Shown here in pieces: positions 56,138-62,789 of a stretch of 64,000 nt of DNA. Every line of letters starts with the position of its first letter. Position 1 is the stretch's first letter. The notes under the pieces were generated by a model. That model saw only the letters and a program-made list of their open reading frames with translations, did no database searches and was not told where the DNA came from. Position numbers and translations under genes: made by a program. The stretch is from Sulfuritalea sp. (GTDB lineage: Bacteria > Pseudomonadota > Gammaproteobacteria > Burkholderiales > Rhodocyclaceae): NCBI GenBank assembly GCA_016716965.1, contig JADJUP010000029.1, forward strand, positions 97,242 to 161,241, written 5' to 3'.

Positions 56138-57205
56138 GCGCTTCTACAAGATCGACCAGATGATCCACGACCGCAAGCTCGTGCCCTTCGTCGACCTGAT
56201 GGCAGCGCTGGAGGTCTCGCGCGCCACGCTCAAGCGCGACCTCGAATACATGCGCAACCGGCTCAACGCGCCCATCATCTGGGACCGCGATGCCGGCGGC
56301 TACCGCTTCGACACCCCGCACGCCGAGGCCGGCGCCCAGTACGAACTGCCCGGCCTGTGGTTCAACTCGGGCGAAGTGCATGCGCTGCTGACCATGCAGC
56401 ACCTGCTGACCGACCTCGATCCCGGCGGCATCCTCACGCCGCACATCCAGCCGCTGATCGCGCGCCTCAACAGCCTGCTCGGCAGCGCCGAAAACACCGC
56501 CGAGGAAATCCGCCGCCGCGTGCTGATCGTCGGCCTCGGCAAGCGCGACCTCAAGCTCGCGCATTTCGAGAAGGTCGGCGCCGCGCTATTGCGCCGCAAG
56601 CGCCTGGCCATCACCTACTTCGCCCGCGGCACCGGCCTCACCACCGAGCGCGAAGTGTCACCGCAGCGTTTGGTGTACTACCGCGAGAACTGGTACCTCG
56701 ACGCCTGGTGCCACCTGCGCAGCGACATCCGCAATTTCGCCCTCGATTCCATCCGCGAAGCCAATGTCCTCGAAAAGAAGGCGCGCGAAGTTTCCCATCG
56801 CAGCATGGACGAAGTGCTCGGCCCCGGCTACGGCATCTTCTCCGGGCGCTCGCTGCAGCACGCGAAGCTGCGCTTCACGCCGGAGCGTGCGCGCTGGGTG
56901 GCACAGGAACCTGGCACCCGAAGCAGAAGGGCAGCTTCGACGCCGACGGTTCCTGGCGCCTGGAATTCCCCTACGCCGACCACCGCGAGCTGATCATGGA
57001 CATCCTCAAGTTCGGCGCCGACGTGGAAGTGCTTGGCCCGGCCGACCTGAGGAAGCGGGTCGCCGACGAGGCAGCGAGGATGACGCGGATGTATGCCGTG
57101 ACGACGAAGCCAGACCGGAAAAGCAGACTGAATGCGAGCGCCGGGAACGCGCCCACTGAATCAAACGGCGGCGAGCGCGACCGCGATTCCGGGAAACGCC
57201 TTTAG
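56124..57205 (+). pseudogene. WYL-domain transcriptional regulator with a -1 frameshift
   Basis: The N-terminal part (MDRTERFYKIDQMIHDRKLV) is a helix-turn-helix of the YafY type, with VDLMAALEVSRATLKRDLEYM. The WYL domain follows (RLAITYFARG, VYYRENWYLDAWCHLRSDIR). Near 56907-56915 the frame breaks at CAGGAACCTGG. In the original frame it ends at 56993 with a non-homologous tail. In the -1 frame the domain resumes as WHPKQKGSFDADGSWRLEFP and runs to 57205, with a basic C-terminal extension. A single lost base, for example GAAACC to GAACC, would explain it. This may be a real mutation or a sequencing error. Confidence 0.8.
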
Positions 57206-57556
57206 CAGCTTGGCGTCCATGGTCACGAGTTTCATGCCCAGCGTTCGCGCCAGTGCAACGAACTCGCAGTCATAGGCGGAGCAATCGCTTTCGCGCACCA
57301 GTTCCAGCACGCCGAGCGAGTCCACTTCATATTCGGCACCTGCGAGCAGATTTTCCGCTTCGCGCTGGATGCCATGAGCCTGTTCGAAGCTCAGGCTTCC
57401 CCGCCGCAGGTAGCCGGCAAGGATGTTGCGAAATTCGCTGCGCCACAGAATTGGTGCCGCCCAGGCGGAATCCCTTTCCAGCAAGGACTCGGCGGCCGGA
57501 GTGAATTCGCCCGGCAGGTACAGATAGGCAAGGATGTTGGTATCGACGACGATCAT
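57161..57556 (-). CDS. PIN-domain toxin (VapC/FitB-like ribonuclease)
   Basis: This 131-residue product starts MIVVDTNILAYLYLPGE. Conserved acidic residues of the PIN fold are in VVDTN (Asp5), WRSEFRN, SDCSAYDCEFVALA and TMDAKL. PIN toxins cleave RNA, often tRNA or mRNA. It is coupled to the upstream antitoxin by ATGA. A longer frame to 57694 overlaps the antitoxin and is not homologous. Confidence 0.9.
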   Translation of the reverse strand: MIVVDTNILAYLYLPGEFTPAAESLLERDSAWAAPILWRSEFRNILAGYLRRGSLSFEQAHGIQREAENLLAGAEYEVDSLGVLELVRESDCSAYDCEFVALARTLGMKLVTMDAKLLKAFPGIAVALAAV

Positions 57557-57798
57557 GGGCGGCCTTGCCGCTTCATGGCATCGATGTCCCTGGCCTTGAA
57601 CTTCGCCGCGCTCAAGCCTGCCCGCAATTCCCGGGCACGAGCCAGTCGTTCGCCGGTAGCGATCCGCGCAGGGGCAAGCACGGACTCCAGGCACACGATC
57701 GCCTCACTGTTCAAGCTGCGCCGATGCATCTCGGCAGCAAGCTTCAGGCGATCATAAACATCGTCGGGAATGTTCTTCAGGGTCAGCGTAGTCGGCAT
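57553..57798 (-). CDS. Ribbon-helix-helix antitoxin (FitA/Arc-like)
   Basis: This 81-residue DNA-binding antitoxin begins MPTTLTLKNIPDDVYDRLKL. The N-terminal ribbon (TTLTLKNIP) and the two helices (DDVYDRLKLAAEMHRRS and NSEAIVCLESVL) fit the FitA/plasmid-stability RHH fold. The C-terminal tail would bind the PIN toxin. Homology starts at 57798; an upstream frame to 57843 is in the promoter. Such pairs usually repress their own promoter. Confidence 0.88.
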   Translation of the reverse strand: MPTTLTLKNIPDDVYDRLKLAAEMHRRSLNSEAIVCLESVLAPARIATGERLARARELRAGLSAAKFKARDIDAMKRQGRP

Positions 57799-57800
57799 GG

Positions 57801-57863
57801 GAACCTCACACCATAATGGAACCGTAATGGTTTCATTGTACACTCACCGCCACGTGATTCCAA
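57801..57863 (-). promoter_or_regulatory. Toxin-antitoxin promoter and operator-like repeats
   Basis: On the minus strand TTGGAA (57858-57863), 17 bases, and TACAAT (57835-57840) make a good sigma-70 promoter. Between it and the antitoxin ATG lie AACCATTACGGTT (AACC/GGTT arms) and CCATTATGG (CCAT/ATGG arms), likely sites for autoregulation by the RHH protein. Confidence 0.6.
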
Positions 57864-57920
57864 TCCCCCGCCAAGGCCAATGACCACCACGCCAAATTCC
57901 TTTTGTCAGGAGCAAGCCTG

Positions 57921-58823
57921 ATGCCCGCCAGCCTCGAAGGCCAGCTCGTCGTCGCGCTTTCCTCGCGCGCGCTGTTCGATTTCGAAGAGGAAAACCGCGT
58001 CTTCGAGGACCAGGACGATTCCGCCTACATGCGCCTGCAACTGGCACGCATGGAGCAGCCGGCGCGGCCGGGCGTCGCCTTCCCCCTGGTGCAAAAGCTG
58101 CTGGCCTTCAACACGCCCGAGCGCCAGCGCGTAGCCGTGGTGATCCTCTCGCGCAACGACCCGGTCTCGGGCCTGCGCATCTTCCGCTCCGCCACGGCCG
58201 CCGGCATGCAACTCGAGCGCGGCGTGTTCACGCGCGGCCGGCCGCCCTTCCACTACCTCAAGCCGCTGGGCGCCAACCTCTTCCTCTCCGCCAACGAGAT
58301 GGATGTTCGCGCCGCGCTGGAAGGCGGCTTCCCCGCGGCGCGCGTGTATTCGACGACGCTGACCGAAGCCGAGCAGCACCCGCAGGAAGTGCGCATCGCC
58401 TTCGACGGCGACGCCGTGCTGTTCTCCGACGAGGCCGAGCGCGTGTTCCAGGAACAGGGCCTCGCCGCCTTCCAGGACCATGAAGAAAGCCACGCGCTGC
58501 ACCCGCTGCCGCCCGGCCCCTTCCTGCCGTTGCTGGAAGCCCTGCACCGCCTGCGCGCCGACAGCGCCGGCTGCCCGATGAAGATCCGCACCGCGCTGGT
58601 CACCGCACGCAGCGCCCCCGCCCACGAACGCGCGATTCGCACCCTGATGGAATGGAAGGTGGAAGTCGACGAAGCCATGTTCCTCGGCGGCCTGGAGAAG
58701 ACCAACTTCCTCAGCGAGTTCGAACCCGACTTCTTCTTCGATGACCAGACCCGGCACTGCGAGCCGGCGTCACGGCTGGTGCCGACGGGGCATGTGGTTA
58801 GTGGGGTGGCGAATCAGGAATAG
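57921..58823 (+). CDS. 5'-nucleotidase of the cytosolic cN-I family
   Basis: The 300-residue product starts MPASLEGQLVVALSSRALFD and belongs to the cN-I-like 5'-nucleotidase family (PF06189). Family motifs are LSSRALFDFEEENRVFE, VVILSRNDPVSGLRIF, GANLFLSANEMDV, IAFDGDAVLFSDEAE and MFLGGLEKTNFLSEFEPD. These resemble HAD-type catalytic loops for nucleoside monophosphate hydrolysis. CAGGAG lies eight bases before the ATG; an in-frame TTG at 57903 is less likely. Confidence 0.88.
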   Translation: MPASLEGQLVVALSSRALFDFEEENRVFEDQDDSAYMRLQLARMEQPARPGVAFPLVQKLLAFNTPERQRVAVVILSRNDPVSGLRIFRSATAAGMQLERGVFTRGRPPFHYLKPLGANLFLSANEMDVRAALEGGFPAARVYSTTLTEAEQHPQEVRIAFDGDAVLFSDEAERVFQEQGLAAFQDHEESHALHPLPPGPFLPLLEALHRLRADSAGCPMKIRTALVTARSAPAHERAIRTLMEWKVEVDEAMFLGGLEKTNFLSEFEPDFFFDDQTRHCEPASRLVPTGHVVSGVANQE

Positions 58824-58834
58824 CCGGCGCGGGA

Positions 58835-58880
58835 GTGTCATTTGAGGCGCGGCGATATAATCAACGCAATTCGCATTGCG
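58835..58880 (+). promoter_or_regulatory. Promoter with adjacent dyad for the MNT gene
   Basis: A perfect TATAAT (58856-58861) has GTGTCA (58835-58840) 15 bases upstream, a short spacing. Four bases after the -10 begins the dyad CGCAAT TCGC ATTGCG (58865-58880), placed at the expected transcription start, where a bound protein would block initiation. Confidence 0.5.
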
Positions 58881-58907
58881 CGAAGCAACCAGCACTCAGG
58901 TGATTTC

Positions 58908-59201
58908 ATGAAGCCTTCCGTGGCCCTGCAGGCACATCGAGACCGGATCCGAAGCGTGGTGGAAAGCCACGGCGCGCGCAACCCGCGCGTCTTCGGTTCC
59001 GTCGTCCATGGCACGGACGGAGACTCCAGCGACCTCGACCTGCTGGTCGATCCCATCGAAGGCCGCACCACGCTGCTCAGTCTGGTTCGCATCAAGCGCG
59101 ACATCGAGGCGATCACCGGCGTCGCCACCGATGTCCTCACGCCAATGTCGCTGCACGAGCGCTTCCGCCAAGCCGTGCTGGCCGAAGCGCTGCCCGTATG
59201 A
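58908..59201 (+). CDS. MNT-type nucleotidyltransferase (antitoxin of MNT/HEPN pair)
   Basis: This 97-residue minimal nucleotidyltransferase starts MKPSVALQAHRDRIRSVVES. The catalytic pattern G-S-x10-D-x-D is seen in VFGSVVHGTDGDSSDLDLLV. In MNT/HEPN modules such proteins AMPylate and neutralise the HEPN toxin. AGGTG lies before the ATG. Its stop overlaps an ATG (ATGA) that begins a truncated HEPN gene. Confidence 0.87.
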   Translation: MKPSVALQAHRDRIRSVVESHGARNPRVFGSVVHGTDGDSSDLDLLVDPIEGRTTLLSLVRIKRDIEAITGVATDVLTPMSLHERFRQAVLAEALPV

Positions 59202-59269
59202 GCGACAAGGCGCGCCCTTTGATTCATCGAAAGTCGGCGTTGGTGAGACGGCGATTCAGCTTGATTTGA
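59198..59269 (+). pseudogene. Truncated HEPN (HepT) toxin start
   Basis: The frame MSDKARPLIHRKSALVRRRF stops after 23 codons. Its first residues (MSDKAR) fit the usual start of HepT proteins, and the ATGA overlap with the MNT gene is the normal arrangement. After about ten codons the sequence runs into a copy of the interspersed repeat (59230-59252), and the remaining HEPN domain is absent. It is inferred to be a remnant of the partner toxin. Confidence 0.55.
59230..59252 (+). repeat. Interspersed 23-bp repeat, copy 4 (divergent, at hepT break)
   Basis: AAAGTCGGCG...AGACGGC carries about four differences from the consensus. It sits at the point where HEPN similarity ends, and the more A+T-rich segment starts after it. 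Confidence 0.5.
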
Positions 59270-59328
59270 AACACAATCCGAAGCTGACCCCAAATTGCTC
59301 CGCGGCACGCTTGAAGCCAAGTGAAGTA

Positions 59329-59421
59329 GTGCCTCTGCCAAAATCACAGAAGATTGTCTTGGTCGTTTTCGTCGGGCTATTGATTGCCTTGATGTTTATC
59401 GGCGGTCTAACAAGGCAGTAG
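59329..59421 (+). CDS. Possible single-helix membrane peptide
   Basis: A frame with a GTG at 59329 would code a 30-residue peptide MPLPKSQKIVLVVFVGLLIA then LMFIGGLTRQ, with one hydrophobic helix. No convincing Shine-Dalgarno and no family is recognised. It may be the tail of a longer broken gene read from an upstream TTG. Confidence 0.2.
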   Translation: MPLPKSQKIVLVVFVGLLIALMFIGGLTRQ

Positions 59422-59598
59422 CTGATGCACGGTTATGGATGTGTCGCTCACAGCAATCTCAATAGACGCCTTCCGGCCAAGAATGGACCTGCGGCCTTGA
59501 ATCTCCAAAGCGGTCATTGTCCCCCTGCGCGCGTGTAAATACTCTTAGCGCGCACGAAGCTCCCGACGCCAAGATTTGGCACCTCATTAGGACTAACA
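59422..59598. other. Non-coding stretch with a 7-bp inverted repeat
   Basis: TGCGCGC (59526-59532) and GCGCGCA (59548-59554) flank a 15-base A/T-rich loop containing TAAATACT. It may belong to the promoter of the gene at 59599. Nothing else is recognised in this part of the spacer. Confidence 0.35.
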
Positions 59599-60525
59599 AT
59601 GTTCCCGAACTGGCATGACGGCCTGTATTTACCAACAGTAGCTGACGAGGTGCATATCGTCGCTCCTCATGCCATCACGATAACAAACTCAGATGGATTC
59701 CCCGCCGAGCTCAGAATCAATGTTCAGCCAAAGTCGACAGATGGCATTCTCAGCTCCCGCGCGAAAGCGTTGGCTGCGTTGCTTCGACGCACCCATGGTG
59801 ACACGGCCGCTTTTCTCGATCGGTACCTGCGCGCGAATGAGGAGGCGCCGGACCTCGACGACCTAAGGGTTGACCTAAAGAACATTCTTGAGAATCACCG
59901 GTCGGCGCTCGAGTATGTAGCGCACTTCATGGCGGAGCGTTGCTCACCTATCCCGAGTCGTGATCGGGTGCAGTTCCCGATTGCCCATCCAAATGATGAT
60001 GCGACGACGTTCTCCAAGAAGCTCGGGGGATGGTTTCCTGGCTTGGAATCGACGGCACCCGCACTTATCGAGTATCTCCTGTCAATTCAGCACTTCGCAG
60101 GAGAGCGCTGGCTGTCCGATTTCGCTGATCTGACAAACTTCAACAAGCACCATGCGCTTTCAGAACAGGAGTTGGCGGAGTTCGATTCCATCGTTCTTCG
60201 AGTTGGGGAGGTGGGCTTGCGCCTAGGAGAACTGGGGCTCGAATCAGTCAGCATTGAGGAGGGCGGGAGTATCTTGTTTCAGGCGAAAAATGAGCCGTTC
60301 CCAGCGCTCCGGGGGCCGCAGCAGATCGATGCCCGGACGCGCGCGTTGTCCCACGCCGACGCGGAGATCGAGCTCCTTTGGGAGCGTCGACGCCTGTACC
60401 GCATTGCGGGCGCCTCGAAATCGATCGCCGGAATGGTGTGGGAAGTGTCGAAGAATGTCTTTCGCGTGGTGGATAAGGTTCCCGTGCTTCTGGGTGCCGC
60501 AGTGAGTCCGCGGAAGGCCGACTAA
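59599..60525 (+). CDS. Hypothetical protein in an A+T-richer segment
   Basis: This 308-residue soluble protein is not recognised as a named family. A helical segment DLKNILENHRSALEYVAHFM followed by AERCSP and RVQFPIAHP resembles a pattern common in uncharacterised bacterial proteins with an N-h-R-S-h-h-D/E-Y helix. The C-terminal part is helical with a weakly hydrophobic end. Codon use is visibly less GC-biased than in neighbours, suggesting recent gain. The gene lies between two copies of the 23-bp repeat. Confidence 0.6.
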   Translation: MFPNWHDGLYLPTVADEVHIVAPHAITITNSDGFPAELRINVQPKSTDGILSSRAKALAALLRRTHGDTAAFLDRYLRANEEAPDLDDLRVDLKNILENHRSALEYVAHFMAERCSPIPSRDRVQFPIAHPNDDATTFSKKLGGWFPGLESTAPALIEYLLSIQHFAGERWLSDFADLTNFNKHHALSEQELAEFDSIVLRVGEVGLRLGELGLESVSIEEGGSILFQAKNEPFPALRGPQQIDARTRALSHADAEIELLWERRRLYRIAGASKSIAGMVWEVSKNVFRVVDKVPVLLGAAVSPRKAD

Positions 60526-60556
60526 CAATTCGTTGCAGTTTATAACGAGTGCAATT

Positions 60557-60597
60557 GGGGTCGGAGTGATTTGACTTTCTGACCGCCCGATAGGCGG
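60557..60597. repeat. REP-like imperfect palindrome and hairpin
   Basis: GGTCGGAGT (60559-60567) is roughly mirrored by ACTTTCTGACC (60574-60584). A hairpin CCGCC/GGCGG (60583-60587 and 60593-60597) follows. A related but inverted string, CTGACCCCAAATTGCTCCG, occurs at 59284-59302 on the other side of the segment. Confidence 0.4.
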
Positions 60598-60654
60598 CGT
60601 CGCGTGGGCATCCATCCTTCGCAAACCTCAAGCTCGAAATGATTCCCCTGTTCA

Positions 60655-60677
60655 AAAGTCGGCGCCGGCGACACGGC
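60655..60677 (+). repeat. Interspersed 23-bp repeat, copy 5
   Basis: AAAGTCGGCG...ACACGGC, an exact consensus form. It lies between the hypothetical gene and the porin-like gene, at the end of the A+T-richer segment. Confidence 0.6.
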
Positions 60678-60726
60678 GACGCGGCCAGCGCCCAGGCCAG
60701 TTCAGCAAAAGCGCGCAGGCCGAGCC

Positions 60727-62031
60727 TCAGTACGACACCGAGAACGTGACGAAGGCCGCGCGCCGTTCCGGCAGCAGGCCGAAGGCCGAATCCGGCTTGC
60801 CGCCGTAGGCGCGCAACCCCGCATCCAGCCGCCACTTGTCTGCGGCATAGCCGGCGGACAGCGTCAGGTTGCGGCCGCCGTTGTCGAGCGAGGCCATCCA
60901 GTCGGCCGCCGCGCTCCATTTGCCGGCGGGCTCGGTCCAGGCCAGGCGTGCCAGCAGGCCGCGCCGCGCCAGGTTGCCCTGTTCGAACAGGCGCGTCGAG
61001 GCCGCGTTGGCGCCGGCGACGGCGATCTCCGGCACGCCCGGCAGGCCGCGCAGTGCGGCCCTTGCCACGGCATTGGTGCGCAGCCGCCGCCAGTCGTCGG
61101 CCGAGTTCGCGCTGCCGTCCCACCACAACTCGCCCATCGCCGAGATGCCGCTCTCGGCGGTCCAGGTGGCGCCGAGCAGGGCCTTGCTGACCCCGCCGTG
61201 CGATTCCACCTGCAGCGCCCGCGCCGCGTCGAGCAACTGCGCCACGCCGGCCCCCGCCGCCAGCGGCACGCGCCGCTCGCCGCGCTGCTGGAGCAGCAGC
61301 GAGCCATGCAGTTCCACCGCGTCGCTCGGCACCGCCGCGAAGCCGGCGCCCAGTTCCAGGCCGTTGCGCGCCGAAGCGCGGGCGACGCCATGAAAGTCGG
61401 CGCCGGCGACACGGCGAAACAGGCGCAGCGCCAGCGAAGCGTCGTCGCGCGCGGCGGCCGTGTCCCCCAAGGGGACTTCCTTCGGGGCGCTGCCTGCATT
61501 GCCCGGGCCGTGGCCGGGATTGGCGAGGATCAGCGACCAGGCGCTGTCGGCGTCGAAGTTGTCCCAGGCGATCATCGGAATGCCGGTCAGCGGCGGCGGC
61601 GCCAGTTGCAGGCGCGACTCGCGCTGCAACACATCGAGCGGGCGGAAGGCGTAGCCGACGTCGCCCGATAGCACCTTGCGCCCGGCGCTGAAACGCTCGC
61701 CGCCCAGCGTGAAGTCGACGTAGGCCTCGTGGGCGACGAATCGGGTGTCGGGCTTTGCGCCCTCCTGCCCGCTCGCCGTAACGGTCGCCAGCAGGTTCAG
61801 CGGGCCGAGCCTGCCGCGCGCCTCCTGCTCGATGCGCGCGCGGTCGCGGCCGAAGCCGGTCAGCGGCAGGCCGGTGCCGAATATGCTGTCGTCGCGCAGG
61901 CTGCGCGCCTCGGCGATCGCGCGCGTGGTCCAGGCGATGTCGATGCCCGGCGCCTCCTGCGCCGCCGCCGGCCCCGCGATGGCGGTAAGCAGCAGCGCGA
62001 AAAGTCGGCGCTGGCGATACGGCGTTTTCAT
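60727..62031 (-). CDS. Outer-membrane beta-barrel (porin-like) protein
   Basis: This 434-residue exported protein starts MKTPYRQRRLFALLLTAIAG with a signal peptide ending AAAQE. Alternating hydrophobic strands cover the mature part, and the last strand ends in AAFVTFSVSY, with the C-terminal aromatic residue expected for BAM recognition. It is coupled by ATGA to the LolA-like gene. Two copies of the 23-bp repeat (61393-61415, 62001-62023) and a GTCCCC/GGGGAC palindrome (61462-61476) lie inside it, the second copy within the signal peptide. Function is unknown, but the neighbourhood suggests export or siting of a lipid or lipoprotein. Confidence 0.65.
   Translation of the reverse strand: MKTPYRQRRLFALLLTAIAGPAAAQEAPGIDIAWTTRAIAEARSLRDDSIFGTGLPLTGFGRDRARIEQEARGRLGPLNLLATVTASGQEGAKPDTRFVAHEAYVDFTLGGERFSAGRKVLSGDVGYAFRPLDVLQRESRLQLAPPPLTGIPMIAWDNFDADSAWSLILANPGHGPGNAGSAPKEVPLGDTAAARDDASLALRLFRRVAGADFHGVARASARNGLELGAGFAAVPSDAVELHGSLLLQQRGERRVPLAAGAGVAQLLDAARALQVESHGGVSKALLGATWTAESGISAMGELWWDGSANSADDWRRLRTNAVARAALRGLPGVPEIAVAGANAASTRLFEQGNLARRGLLARLAWTEPAGKWSAAADWMASLDNGGRNLTLSAGYAADKWRLDAGLRAYGGKPDSAFGLLPERRAAFVTFSVSY
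61393..61415 (+). repeat. Interspersed 23-bp repeat, copy 6 (inside porin-like gene)
   Basis: This copy is identical over 23 bases to copy 5, some 740 bases away. It is read on the opposite strand from the gene. Confidence 0.6.
62001..62023 (+). repeat. Interspersed 23-bp repeat, copy 7 (signal peptide of porin-like gene)
   Basis: AAAGTCGGCG...ATACGGC, an exact consensus form. On the minus strand it codes the PYRQRRLF part of the signal peptide. Confidence 0.6.
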
Positions 62032-62789
62032 TGCGGCGACTCCGCACGCACCAGGAAAGCCGGGTTGAACCACTCGTCGCCCAGCGTCTTCGGCGTGCGC
62101 GAGAGGTAGTGAACCTCGGTGCTGCGTTCCTTCTGCAGATGGTCGGTCAGGGTCATGGTTGTCACCTGGCGGCGGCCCCCTGCGTCACTGGCCTCGCCCA
62201 GCGTGAAGCTCGCCACCTTCGCCAGCTTGTCCGAGGCCACGTACAACTCGGCCTGCACCGGCGCGTGGCCCTTCTTCGCAATCCAGGCCACCACGCGCGG
62301 ATAGCTGACGCCCTTGCGCGTCGCCGTGAGTTCCAGCTTGACGCAGGGCTGGCCGGCGACGGTTTCCTCGCCGAGCGACGCGGCCGCGTAGTCCTCGCCC
62401 CAGGTCATGGTGGCGATGTCGCCGCTCGATGCCTCGCCCAGCAGCTTCTGCATCGGCGTGATGCGCAGCGGGCGCTGGCTGCTGGGCATCATCAGCCAGA
62501 AGTCGTCGCCCTGCATCAGCAGCTTCTGCCCGCGCTCGGCGGGGCTGCGGAACAGCACCAGCAGGCGATTGCCGGGCTTCGGGTACACCGTGTAATTGCG
62601 CGTCTTGTCGAGCTGGCCGGCCTTGAAGCTGCGGATCTCGGTCTCGACGCGGCCGGCATCCATCGCCAGGCGGTAGGCGTCGGCGTCCTTGACCAGGGCC
62701 TGCAGCTTGGCGTCGGCAGCGAAGGTCGCCGTGGTTGCGGCAATGCCGATGGCAAGCAGCACGGATTGAATGAGTGTTTTGTTAAACAT
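62028..62789 (-). CDS. Outer-membrane lipoprotein-sorting-like (LolA-fold) protein
   Basis: This 253-residue exported protein has a signal peptide MFNKTLIQSVLLAIGIAATT ending TFAAD. The mature part matches the LolA-like 'outer membrane lipoprotein-sorting' family found next to FtsX-type ABC permeases: KPGNRLLVLFRSPAERGQKL, DDFWLMMPSSQRPLRITPMQ and GEDYAAASLGEETVAGQPC. Such proteins are thought to carry a lipid or lipoprotein across the periplasm. The ATG overlaps the permease stop by eight bases, and its stop overlaps the porin start in ATGA. Confidence 0.8.
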   Translation of the reverse strand: MFNKTLIQSVLLAIGIAATTATFAADAKLQALVKDADAYRLAMDAGRVETEIRSFKAGQLDKTRNYTVYPKPGNRLLVLFRSPAERGQKLLMQGDDFWLMMPSSQRPLRITPMQKLLGEASSGDIATMTWGEDYAAASLGEETVAGQPCVKLELTATRKGVSYPRVVAWIAKKGHAPVQAELYVASDKLAKVASFTLGEASDAGGRRQVTTMTLTDHLQKERSTEVHYLSRTPKTLGDEWFNPAFLVRAESPQ

